DNA of 44,595 nucleotides from Clostridiales bacterium. GTDB lineage: Bacteria; Bacillota_A; Clostridia; Saccharofermentanales; Saccharofermentanaceae. Below, one piece after another: positions 1 through 7,332 of the stretch; positions within the stretch are counted from its first letter, which is position 1; each line of letters begins with the position of its first letter. Position numbers and translations under genes: made by a program. Where the stretch lies: assembly GCA_024695545.1 (NCBI GenBank), contig JAILHZ010000176.1:1-44595 (forward strand), written 5' to 3'. The notes below the pieces were generated by a model, which saw only the letters and a list, made by a program, of their open reading frames with translations, ran no database searches and was not told where the DNA came from.

Positions 1-45
1 GAGAAGACAGAGAGATTGATCTTCGATATTGCGGATATGCTCTGA
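1..45 (+). CDS. 3' end of an unidentified upstream gene (partial)
   Basis: Frame 1 is open from the first base and stops at TGA 43-45, giving the tail EKTERLIFDIADML. A promoter starts seven bases later, which fits the end of one transcription unit and the start of the next. Fourteen residues are too few to name a family, and the frame could be open by chance. Confidence 0.35.
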   Translation, partial: EKTERLIFDIADML

Positions 46-51
46 TACCCC

Positions 52-81
52 TTGACGTACCTTTATTTCAAGTGGTATTAT
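52..81 (+). promoter_or_regulatory. Housekeeping-type promoter of the trp T-box/trpB unit
   Basis: TTGACG (52-57) and TATTAT (76-81) are separated by 18 bases. This is a near-consensus sigma-A promoter placed so that the transcript would begin about 20 bases before T-box stem I. Confidence 0.7.
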
Positions 82-99
82 TCAGAAAAACCGAAGAGG

Positions 100-385
100 A
101 AGAGTGAGTAGGCTCCGTATACTTCCATCCAGAGAGTTGCCGTTGGTGAGAGTGCAGCAGGGTAGAGCAGAGCCGAATGGACTTCCGAGGGCAAGGGGAA
201 AGTTCCTAAAGGAGCGAGTATCTGCGCCGGGGCAAGGTTCCCCGTCAACAACGACCAGCATATGTCGGTATGCGTGAGAGGATCACGAAGGCGAAAGCCG
301 GAAGGATCAAGCCGGGTGGCACCGCAGGAAAGAATATCGTTCCTGTCCCAGCAGAATTAAGAAGCTGGGGCGGGATTTTTGTTTT
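100..385 (+). promoter_or_regulatory. T-box leader, tryptophan specific
   Basis: The leader shows the T-box landmarks in order: a stem I with an AGAGAG block (131-136) and GTTGGTGAGAG (142-152), a specifier loop GAATGGACTTCC with codon TGG (178-180) followed by A, and the T-box core GGGTGGCACCGC (314-325) that pairs with the acceptor end of uncharged tRNA. Downstream, the antiterminator competes with a terminator hairpin. TGG specifies tryptophan, which matches the trpB-type gene that follows. Uncharged tRNA-Trp is therefore expected to permit read-through into that gene. The exact 5' boundary of stem I is approximate. Confidence 0.92.
342..384 (+). terminator. Regulated terminator of the T-box
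   Basis: CCTGTCCCAGC (342-352) pairs with GCTGGGGCGGG (363-373, with G-U pairs), and is followed by TTTTTGTTTT. The left arm overlaps the antiterminator, as expected for tRNA-controlled attenuation. Confidence 0.85.
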
Positions 386-434
386 CCCGGCAGAAAAGAA
401 GGATCTGCCCCAATAAAACGAAAGGAGACAAATT

Positions 435-1805
435 ATGTCTGAGAAAATTCCTTACAAAACCTACCTTGACGAAAAGGAGATCCCAACCGCATGGTACAAC
501 ATGCGTGCGGACATGAAGAACAAGCCGGCACCGCTTCTCAATCCGGGTACCCATCAGCCGATGAAGGCTGAGGAACTGGCTCCTGTATTCTGCGAAGAAC
601 TCATTAAGCAGGAACTGGATAATGATACTGCTTTCTTCCCGATCCCGGAAGAGATCCTGAAGTTCTATAAGATGTATCGTCCGTCTCCGCTAGTACGTGC
701 TTACTTCCTTGAGAAGAAGCTCGGAACTCCGGCGAAGATCTACTACAAGTTCGAAGGTAACAACACCAGCGGATCCCATAAGCTGAACTCCGCGATCGCA
801 CAGGCTTACTATGCTAAGAAGCAGGGCCTCAAGGGTGTGACCACTGAGACCGGTGCAGGTCAGTGGGGTACAGCTCTTTCCATGGCTTGCTCTTACTTCG
901 ACCTTGACTGCAAAGTCTATATGGTTAAGGTTTCCTATGAGCAGAAGCCGTTCCGCCGTGAAGTCATGAGAACCTACGGCGCATCTGTTACACCTTCTCC
1001 GTCCAATACGACGAACGTCGGCCGCGCGATCCTCGAAAAGCACCCGGGTACCACAGGTTCCCTCGGCTGCGCGATCTCCGAGGCGGTTGAAGTTGCTGTA
1101 GGTACTGAAGGTTACCGCTATGTACTCGGTTCCGTTCTGAACCAGGTGCTTCTGCATCAGTCCGTGATCGGTCTGGAGACGAAGGCTGCTCTTGATAAGC
1201 TCGGCGTAAAGCCGGACATCATCATCGGCTGCGCCGGCGGCGGATCTAACCTCGGCGGCCTTATCGCTCCGTTCATGGGTGAAAAGCTCAGAGGCGAAGC
1301 AGATTATAGAATCATCGCTGTCGAGCCGGCATCCTGCCCGAGCTTCACACGCGGAACATTCGCATATGACTTCTGCGATACCGGTATGGTATGTCCTCTG
1401 GCGAAAATGTACACACTGGGTTCTGACTTTATCCCGTCTGCAAACCATGCCGGCGGACTTCGCTATCACGGCATGAGCTCGACACTGTCCCAGCTCTATC
1501 ATGATGGATACATGGAGGCCCGTTCCGTTAAGCAGACAGATGTATTTGAAGCAGCAGAGATGTTTGCACGTGTCGAGGGTATCCTCCCGGCACCGGAGAG
1601 CTCCCACGCGATCCGCGCAGCGATCGATGAAGCACTCAAGTGCAAAGAGACCGGCGAAGAGAAGACCATCGTATTCGGTCTTACAGGTACAGGCTACTTC
1701 GACCTCGTTGCTTACCAGAAGTTCCATGACGGTGAGATGGATGACTACATCCCGACCGATGCAGAGCTTGCCGAGTATGCCGCGAAGCTCCCGAAGATCG
1801 ACTGA
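435..1805 (+). CDS. trpB2: Tryptophan synthase beta chain, TrpB2 type
   Basis: PLP enzyme that joins indole and L-serine (or phosphoserine in some TrpB2) to make tryptophan in the cytoplasm. The 456-residue length and the sequence belong to the long TrpB2 branch (COG1350 type) rather than the roughly 395-residue TrpB1 that pairs with TrpA. Visible motifs are the PLP lysine K116 in TSGSHKLNSA, the TGAGQWG stretch and the glycine-rich phosphate cup GCAGGGSNLGGL. The start ATG follows AAAGGAGA at good spacing. There is no trpA or other trp gene beside it: it is a single-gene unit under its own Trp T-box and ends at its own terminator. This suggests indole salvage, or a second copy, rather than a member of a full trp operon. 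Confidence 0.93.
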   Translation: MSEKIPYKTYLDEKEIPTAWYNMRADMKNKPAPLLNPGTHQPMKAEELAPVFCEELIKQELDNDTAFFPIPEEILKFYKMYRPSPLVRAYFLEKKLGTPAKIYYKFEGNNTSGSHKLNSAIAQAYYAKKQGLKGVTTETGAGQWGTALSMACSYFDLDCKVYMVKVSYEQKPFRREVMRTYGASVTPSPSNTTNVGRAILEKHPGTTGSLGCAISEAVEVAVGTEGYRYVLGSVLNQVLLHQSVIGLETKAALDKLGVKPDIIIGCAGGGSNLGGLIAPFMGEKLRGEADYRIIAVEPASCPSFTRGTFAYDFCDTGMVCPLAKMYTLGSDFIPSANHAGGLRYHGMSSTLSQLYHDGYMEARSVKQTDVFEAAEMFARVEGILPAPESSHAIRAAIDEALKCKETGEEKTIVFGLTGTGYFDLVAYQKFHDGEMDDYIPTDAELAEYAAKLPKID

Positions 1806-1832
1806 TAATCACTTCGATTGAAAAGCACTGTT

Positions 1833-1876
1833 ACTCCCCGTGGTTCCGAACTTTGGAACTGCGGGGAGTATTTTTG
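1833..1876 (+). terminator. Rho-independent terminator after trpB2
   Basis: ACTCCCCGTGGTTCC pairs with GGAACTGCGGGGAGT around a short loop and is followed by ATTTTTG. The unit therefore ends here. An AAAAGCACT word (1821-1829) lies between the stop codon and the stem. Confidence 0.85.
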
Positions 1877-1906
1877 TCTGAAAAACTTTTGAAATGCTTG
1901 TTTCCC

Positions 1907-1935
1907 TTGCTTTTGTAAGGCTTGATTGATAATAT
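1907..1935 (+). promoter_or_regulatory. Probable promoter of the secreted repeat protein gene
   Basis: TTGCTT (1907-1912), 17 bases, TAATAT (1930-1935). A small hairpin GATAG-GTTAT-CTATC (1959-1973) lies in the leader before the AGGAG ribosome site at 1992. Confidence 0.5.
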
Positions 1936-2003
1936 AACTATGTATGTATTAAGAATTTGATAGGTTATCTATCAACGGTTGGCATGGGAATAGGAGAGTG
2001 TAT

Positions 2004-4565
2004 ATGGCAAAAAAGTGCAGGCGTGTATTTGCGCTATTAGTCAGCGTATGTATGGTTTCAGGTTCGCTCTGTATGCCGGTTCTGGCAGATGGTGATACAT
2101 TGGAACCAATTACTTATTACAATGGTTATAATTCGACAACATCACAAGCGACAGATTATGAGGTTTTAGACGCTGCCACGACAACGTTGGAGGGTGGTAA
2201 ATGGTATTATCTCGATAGTGATATTACCTTTAATGAAAAACTTTATCTATCAGGCGCTAATCTGGTTCTGAAAGATGGCTGTACGCTTACTGCGAATGCA
2301 GGTATCGAAGTCAATGCAAAATCTTCCGTGTATGATATCTCAGATCAGAATAATGGTAAGATCGTTACTACTTCGACTGACTCTGCGGGAATCCAGATTG
2401 CTTCCGGAATAGAATTTACTGTCTATAGCGGAACGATCGAGGCAACCGGCGCGGATGGATATGCCGGAATCGGCGGCGCGACTGCTGGTTCTTGCGGATA
2501 TTTCTATGCGTATGGCGGAAACATCACAGCACAAGGTGGTGCCGGCGGTGCCGGTATCGGTGCAGGAAGTGTGAACGGCTTTTTGGATTTCTATAATGTT
2601 TCTGTTGTGGCTAGAGCAGGAGAGGGAACAGCACCGGGTATCGGCTATTGGGACCATGTCTATCGCCTGCTTATCTATGAAAATGCCCGAATTGATGCAT
2701 ATGGCGGTTCAGCAGGTGGCCCCGGAATCGGTTATTGCGGGAATGGAGAACCGAATTCATTAGTCAATTTGCAATTTGTCTATAATTGTGCAAAAGGTTA
2801 TGTTCATGCTAAGGGTCGCAACAACGCTTTCTCAAGCTTAGCACCCGGTTATAGTTACTTTAATAACTGGGAGCAATGGGCACTGTTCTATGGAGAGAAC
2901 GGGGAGAAGGTCGCTCTGGCAGAAGAGCGCGACAATTATTTTGAGACTCTTCCTGAAGTATGGCTTAAACCCTGCACATGTCCGGATTCTTGGTATGAAG
3001 AGATAGAAGAGGACATGTACAGACATAACCATCATTATGATTGTCAGTATTGTGCTTACAAACATACGAATTATGAATACCATGCATTTGATGCCGAGAC
3101 ACATCTGTGCGTATGTGGACTTGGGGAGTATCCGGTCAGTGTAGAAGGATGTCCGAACGGTTATGAGATTATCAAGTCCGGTCCTTACGAAGTAGTGGAA
3201 ACAGAAGGGTATGTTTCTTCAGGATGGCGTTTGCCGATCATGATGTATTCTGATAATCTTGGTGATGCCTACTGTGCCAAACTGACGTATGTTGATCCGG
3301 ATACTTCTTCAGAAGTTGTTTTGTATAAAGATTCTTTGGACTACAATAACACCTATTCGGCATACTATATTATTTTCTTTACTGATTATCAGCAGATGAC
3401 TGATTTTCTGATGCCGGAAGCAGCAGTTGCTGTTCAGGTATATGAGAAGTATGTTGTATCGTTTATTGCAGGAGAAGGCTCCGGCTCTATGGACAGCGTT
3501 CGTGCATGTCCTTATAAGGACTTCGTGTTGCCGGTAAATGAGTTCACACCGCCGGAAGGATCTGTGTTCTACGGATGGAAAGTGAATGATGATGAGACGA
3601 TTTACCAGCCCGGCGATTGCGTTGCCTTAACAGGCAATACACAGTTAACCGCTGTATATGAGGATGCGAGTACGACTCCCGCTTTTGTTGCACATGGTAT
3701 GGAACTTACAGGACAGATCGGTGTGCGTTTCGTTGTAAAGTATCCGGATGCTGTTGATCCGAGCACCTCGTATGTGGAGTTTAAGTGCAGCGACGGAAGA
3801 TCGAAGAGAGTAAATTATTCAGCGGCGACAAAACTGGAAGATGGTCAGGCTTTCTTCACGTTTAATCTCAATCCGCTGGAGCTTGCTGATACGATTTCCG
3901 TAACTCTCCATTATGGAGATGGCAATACCATCAAAGATGTCTACTCGGCGATGGATTATATCCATACAGTAGCGGATGATACCACGGGCACGTATGATGA
4001 TGAAAAAGACCTTATCGAAGCTCTTTGGGGATATGGTTATTCTTTCCAGTATGCCGGCTGGACAGATGGTATGCCCTCGCATGCTAAAATCCCGGTTGGT
4101 GGTGTAAGTTCATTCTATGAAGATCCGATTAAACGGTATATCAACCGTTTCAGTAAGGAAGGAACGGAGAGCGCCGGAATCAACGATGTGATGTATTCCC
4201 TGACACTGACTTCGGATACTGCTCTGCATTTCTATATCTGTCTGGATGATAATGTAACAGTTGAATCTGTGGAAGGCGCGACAGCCACAGGCGAAGTGAC
4301 TATCTCCGGAAAGAAGTATCTGAAGTATACGATCAAGGGCATTGCCCCGCAGAACCTGAATGATCTTCAGACGGTAACGATCACTACATCTTCCGGTGTG
4401 GCTACTCTCAAAGCCTGCCCGATGTCTTATGTTTATGATGTGTGGTTCGTTATTGATATGAAAGAATATGATGAGAGAAACTGGAAACAGAACTCGCTGA
4501 TTTATTACTATTTCTACCATAGAGCGGCACTGGATTATTACAATGCCCATAATAACAATGGCTAA
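2004..4565 (+). CDS. Secreted beta-helix / repeat surface protein
   Basis: An 853-residue exported protein. A lysine/arginine N-terminus, a hydrophobic core and a likely cleavage after VLA (about residue 28) form a signal peptide. Residues about 130-250 hold repeated G-x-G-I-G turns (for example GYAGIGGATAG, GGAGGAGIGAG, GGPGIGYCG) typical of right-handed parallel beta-helix surface proteins. Residues about 480-555 (VVSFIAGEGSGSMDSV ... FYGWKVN ... QLTAVYED) resemble an InlB B-type/Flg_new repeat. No LPXTG sorting motif or dockerin is visible, so attachment is unknown. I chose ATG 2004 over GTG 1998 because AGGAG at 1992-1996 is correctly spaced to it. The gene is more AT-rich in codon use than its neighbours. 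Its substrate is unknown. Confidence 0.75.
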   Translation: MAKKCRRVFALLVSVCMVSGSLCMPVLADGDTLEPITYYNGYNSTTSQATDYEVLDAATTTLEGGKWYYLDSDITFNEKLYLSGANLVLKDGCTLTANAGIEVNAKSSVYDISDQNNGKIVTTSTDSAGIQIASGIEFTVYSGTIEATGADGYAGIGGATAGSCGYFYAYGGNITAQGGAGGAGIGAGSVNGFLDFYNVSVVARAGEGTAPGIGYWDHVYRLLIYENARIDAYGGSAGGPGIGYCGNGEPNSLVNLQFVYNCAKGYVHAKGRNNAFSSLAPGYSYFNNWEQWALFYGENGEKVALAEERDNYFETLPEVWLKPCTCPDSWYEEIEEDMYRHNHHYDCQYCAYKHTNYEYHAFDAETHLCVCGLGEYPVSVEGCPNGYEIIKSGPYEVVETEGYVSSGWRLPIMMYSDNLGDAYCAKLTYVDPDTSSEVVLYKDSLDYNNTYSAYYIIFFTDYQQMTDFLMPEAAVAVQVYEKYVVSFIAGEGSGSMDSVRACPYKDFVLPVNEFTPPEGSVFYGWKVNDDETIYQPGDCVALTGNTQLTAVYEDASTTPAFVAHGMELTGQIGVRFVVKYPDAVDPSTSYVEFKCSDGRSKRVNYSAATKLEDGQAFFTFNLNPLELADTISVTLHYGDGNTIKDVYSAMDYIHTVADDTTGTYDDEKDLIEALWGYGYSFQYAGWTDGMPSHAKIPVGGVSSFYEDPIKRYINRFSKEGTESAGINDVMYSLTLTSDTALHFYICLDDNVTVESVEGATATGEVTISGKKYLKYTIKGIAPQNLNDLQTVTITTSSGVATLKACPMSYVYDVWFVIDMKEYDERNWKQNSLIYYYFYHRAALDYYNAHNNNG

Positions 4566-4584
4566 GGGAAAAGGAGATAAGGTT

Positions 4585-4701
4585 ATGCAAGAGTATGAAA
4601 AAATGCGGATAGATATAATCACTTTTGATGAAGAAGATGTAATTACCGAAAGTGTGGAGGGAGAACCGGGTGTCGATGTACCCCCGATCCATGGTTATTG
4701 A
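4585..4701 (+). CDS. 38-residue peptide gene, YEK...DVIT type
   Basis: A 39-codon frame begins 20 bases after the secreted protein gene, with an excellent ribosome site (AAGGAGATAA, 4571-4580). The product starts MQEYEKMRIDIITFDEEDVI and ends with VDVPPIHGY. The pattern YEK-x(4-6)-hydrophobics-F-acidic-DVIT-S recalls short orphan peptides seen in many clostridial genomes near exported proteins. That resemblance is from memory, and their role is not known to me. It is probably co-transcribed with the gene upstream. It has no signal peptide or membrane segment. It could be a peptide precursor or a small accessory protein. Confidence 0.55.
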   Translation: MQEYEKMRIDIITFDEEDVITESVEGEPGVDVPPIHGY

Positions 4702-4743
4702 AGTGACGGCTGATCGCTTTCACTAAAACTGATTCAAAATGAA

Positions 4744-4778
4744 GAAGCTATCTCAAGCAATGGGATAGCTTCTTATTT
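4744..4778 (+). terminator. Terminator after the surface-protein/peptide unit
   Basis: GAAGCTATC (4744-4752) and GATAGCTTC (4764-4772) form a perfect 9-bp stem, followed by TTATTT. Confidence 0.7.
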
Positions 4779-4805
4779 GCCATTGAAAGTGCTTTGGGCT
4801 AAGAA

Positions 4806-5040
4806 ATGACAAATGCTTCTATATCATTGGTCATTTTCCATTAGTCAGTAAGTGAGATGACCAATGAAAACTTGGAATCCGTCCGAAAAGCACCGTATTG
4901 GTCATATTGTTTGACACATTCTCAAAAGTGGGCAACGAAATGACCAATAGAGCGAGGAGAAGTGCTTTTGGAGCATCTTCATTAGTCATACAAGGATCTG
5001 TGAAACGAGAAATGACTAACGGAAGACTACCGTTAGTCAT
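4806..5040. repeat. Array of nine ATTRGTCAT elements in both orientations
   Basis: Copies or one-base variants of ATTRGTCAT lie at 4806 (-), 4826 (+), 4840 (+), 4857 (-), 4897 (+), 4940 (-), 4981 (+), 5012 (-) and 5032 (+). Spacing is irregular, so this is not a CRISPR array. The last two form a hairpin. No gene is supported in 4702-5143. The reading frames crossing it consist of repeat-encoded strings such as MTN and HWSS. The element looks like a REP-type or degenerate mobile palindromic repeat. Confidence 0.75.
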
Positions 5041-5056
5041 TCAGGTCGTTTTTTTT
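5003..5056 (+). terminator. Terminator-like hairpin at the end of the repeat array
   Basis: AATGACTAACGG (5011-5022) and CCGTTAGTCATT (5030-5041) make a 12-bp perfect stem with a 7-base loop. Outer bases AAACGA (5003-5008) and TCGTTT (5046-5051) can extend it past an internal loop, and a T-run ends at 5056. It lies downstream of the converging minus-strand lipoprotein gene and may act in both directions. Confidence 0.6.
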
Positions 5057-5143
5057 AGAAACTGTCAAATATCGCGCAAGTTTCCTTCGCGTTGTGCTTT
5101 GAATCAGCGCTTTCTTATGAATAGCGATCAAAACTTAGCCGTT

Positions 5144-5743
5144 TTAGTGCTTTCCGGCTTCTGCGGGAGACTTGATCCCCATTTCACTGCAGATGGTGTT
5201 AAGATCGTTGAACTCTTTCGAACCCGGACATTCGGAGATCGCGTAGATTACGGTCTTTCCGTCCTGATAAGCACCTGCCTGACGGATTCTGCCGTCTGCC
5301 TCGGAATAACTGAGCTGATAGGAATAACCGTCATTTCCGATAATGTTTCCCTTAACTAATTCGCAGTTTGACCTGTACATGTTGTTGGCTTCTGCTTCGT
5401 CTGCGAATGTGACCATGCTGACATAGCACATGCTTTCCTCATCCGGCATGCTGATGAACGTGGAGATCTCCTTGATCTCCGGCATGCTGTATTTGCTTGT
5501 GACCTGGCTCTCGAACAGGGACTGGGCGGAACTTCCGGACTTTGAGATAAAGAGGGAGTAACCGGACAGCTGGTTGGTTTTCTTTGCAAAGTCGACGACA
5601 TCGTCTATGATTTCTGCGTTGCATTTCTTCGCGGCGCTCTTAAAAGAAGAGTGGGAGAACTTGCCGCTCTTCTTACATCCGGCCATGCCGACGGCGACGG
5701 ACAGTGTGAGTACGCAGATGAGTATTCTTTTTAATCTGTTCAT
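5144..5743 (-). CDS. Small lipoprotein of unknown function
   Basis: A 199-residue protein with a signal peptide and lipobox VGMAGC. C22 would be the lipidated cysteine, so the mature protein is anchored on the outer face of the membrane. The mature part is a single compact alpha/beta-like region with no family I recognise. AGGAGGA lies at good spacing before the ATG. The gene is divergent from the next lipoprotein gene and shares a 155-base promoter region with it. The last codons contain an AAAGCACT word. Confidence 0.8.
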   Translation of the reverse strand: MNRLKRILICVLTLSVAVGMAGCKKSGKFSHSSFKSAAKKCNAEIIDDVVDFAKKTNQLSGYSLFISKSGSSAQSLFESQVTSKYSMPEIKEISTFISMPDEESMCYVSMVTFADEAEANNMYRSNCELVKGNIIGNDGYSYQLSYSEADGRIRQAGAYQDGKTVIYAISECPGSKEFNDLNTICSEMGIKSPAEAGKH

Positions 5744-5778
5744 GAGAAATCCTCCTGTGGATCTTTAAACATGTCCCC

Positions 5779-5788
5779 ATTATAGCAT
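5779..5788 (-). promoter_or_regulatory. Extended -10 promoter of the 5144 lipoprotein gene
   Basis: On the minus strand the sequence reads ATGCTATAAT, i.e. an extended -10 (TGC TATAAT). The -35 region is weak. The same decamer occurs before two other minus-strand genes in the window (9514 and 41207). Confidence 0.6.
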
Positions 5789-5898
5789 TCTGTAGATAAT
5801 GATTCTCAGAAGAGTTATTTTTTTATGACAGTTTACTTATAGAATTCCATTCCCGTAATGGTAGAATAGTCACTGATTTATGTATCTGGAGGATAAAT

Positions 5899-6465
5899 AT
5901 GAAAAGAAAAACAATTTTATGCACAATGCTCGTACTCTGCATGGCGATGTCAGCAGTTGCTGTCAGCGGATGTAAGTCTAAGGATAAAGAGACATCGAAG
6001 GAAGAGACTGAGACCACAGCAGCCGTTTCTGATTCTTCTGAGGAGAAGGCTTCCGAGACTACAACAACAGCGGAGACTACAGAGAAGCTGACCACAGCTC
6101 CTGTTGAGACAACTCCTGTAGAGACATCTGAAACAACTACAGTTCCGACTACAGAACCGGAGACTACGACAGAAGCTACGCCTGAATCCCCTGCTACAGA
6201 GGCAGAACATGATGGCCTCTATGCGAAGGCAGAGAAGTACATCGACGCTGCATTTGCTTTCTATGAGAAGGAGGCAGGGCAGAAACTGAACCTGATCGTA
6301 TTCGATTCTCAGATCGAGGAGACAGAGACTGGTTTCTCCTTTGATGTAAGATCGAGAGACGGAAATGTTGCTAATGCTCTGGTTGCAAAGGTATTTGCAA
6401 ATACAGCGACAGGTGAGATGTCCGATGAGTGGGGAAGAACCTGGAATGTCAGTGATTTTTCCTGA
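5899..6465 (+). CDS. Lipoprotein with Thr/Glu-rich linker
   Basis: A 188-residue product. Its signal peptide ends in lipobox AVSGC (C25). Residues about 28-102 are an unstructured Thr/Glu/Ser/Pro linker with many ETT and TTE tracts, and a roughly 80-residue C-terminal globular domain follows (IDAAFAFYEKEAGQ ... GRTWNVSDF). The linker probably lifts the domain through the peptidoglycan. GGAGGA precedes the ATG. The last codon TGA lies inside TGATCA, which also supplies the TGA stop of the converging gene. No family is recognised. Confidence 0.8.
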   Translation: MKRKTILCTMLVLCMAMSAVAVSGCKSKDKETSKEETETTAAVSDSSEEKASETTTTAETTEKLTTAPVETTPVETSETTTVPTTEPETTTEATPESPATEAEHDGLYAKAEKYIDAAFAFYEKEAGQKLNLIVFDSQIEETETGFSFDVRSRDGNVANALVAKVFANTATGEMSDEWGRTWNVSDFS

Positions 6466-7323
6466 TCACGTGTCTCTCTGAGAAACGCAGATGCGTCGCC
6501 CGTCGACATCCTTGAAAATGAATTCGCGGTTGGTATGGACCGTATCTGATTCTTCAAGTAATTTCAGGAATTCGACGCCGGCTCCCTGAAGCTCGAGCTG
6601 GAGCATCATGGGCTCGGAGACAAAGATATAAAGATCGTAATGAGAGGATGAACGGGAGACTGTTTCATCCTCTTCTTTCTTTACGAGGATGATTTCGATG
6701 TTGTCTCTCTTAAGACGGATGTGCGGCATGGATTCGTCATCGAGATGGCTCGCGTGGAATCCGAGCTTCGTCTCATAAAAGAGTGCGGTCTTCATCGGGT
6801 CTTCGCAGACGAATACAGGTGCGATGCTGTTCATTAGGTGAAGATTTCCGCTTTCGTCCTTATCATCAGTGCTTTCAGCGCTGTCGGAGTCCTCGGGGAC
6901 CGGTTCCGGTTCGGACTTGCCTGAGGAAGCGTCCTTATTGAAGGCAAACCCGAGAAGGCTTTTGCAAAAGCACTCTTCCATTTCGTCGAGCTTTCCGTGC
7001 ATCTTGATGCGCACATTGAGCTCTTCGGGCGTCGGATTCTTCGGGATCTCTTTTAAGGCTTCAACGACCTCGCAGTAATCAACGAGGTTTACGAAACGGA
7101 TATAAAGAGGCAGGATCTCGTCGCATGCCTTCGGAAGGTCTCTTTTCCCATGCAGGAACTGCATGCCGTACTCGACCGCTTCGACCGGAAGGGCCGCGAA
7201 GAGACGGTTGAGAAATGACATTTCGTCCAGAGCATTGTCTGCAACGTTTCCGGAAGAGAGCGTTCTGTGGATCCAGTCAAAGACCTGGTTGATGTCGTGT
7301 TCAGGATAGATGTTATGCGGCAT
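6466..7323 (-). CDS. VOC-fold (glyoxalase/bleomycin-resistance-like) domain protein
   Basis: A 285-residue cytoplasmic protein. The N-terminal ~125 residues are helical and unassigned. An acidic Ser/Asp/Glu linker (about 130-155) leads to a C-terminal VOC-like domain. That domain shows the beta-alpha-beta-beta-beta pattern (SIAPVFVCEDPMKTALFYE, KLGFHASHL, PHIRLKRDNIEIILVKK) and the closing FIFKDVDGRRICVSQ strand. The usual metal ligands are not clearly all present, so catalysis is uncertain. The gene begins 9 bases after the thymidylate synthase stop codon and is probably co-transcribed. Its end abuts the converging lipoprotein gene. Confidence 0.7.
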   Translation of the reverse strand: MPHNIYPEHDINQVFDWIHRTLSSGNVADNALDEMSFLNRLFAALPVEAVEYGMQFLHGKRDLPKACDEILPLYIRFVNLVDYCEVVEALKEIPKNPTPEELNVRIKMHGKLDEMEECFCKSLLGFAFNKDASSGKSEPEPVPEDSDSAESTDDKDESGNLHLMNSIAPVFVCEDPMKTALFYETKLGFHASHLDDESMPHIRLKRDNIEIILVKKEEDETVSRSSSHYDLYIFVSEPMMLQLELQGAGVEFLKLLEESDTVHTNREFIFKDVDGRRICVSQRDT

Positions 7324-7332
7324 AGAAGTTCC

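Noticed and set aside
690..1727. 345-residue open frame on the minus strand
   Set aside because: It lies wholly opposite trpB2, whose motifs are unmistakable, and its translation is Cys/Arg-rich without any family pattern.
4806..5040. CRISPR array
   Set aside because: Repeats are about 9 bases, in both orientations and irregularly spaced, with no cas genes.
4898..5359. 153-residue plus-strand frame across the repeat array
   Set aside because: The first part encodes only repeat units and the second is antisense to the lipoprotein gene; no ribosome site.
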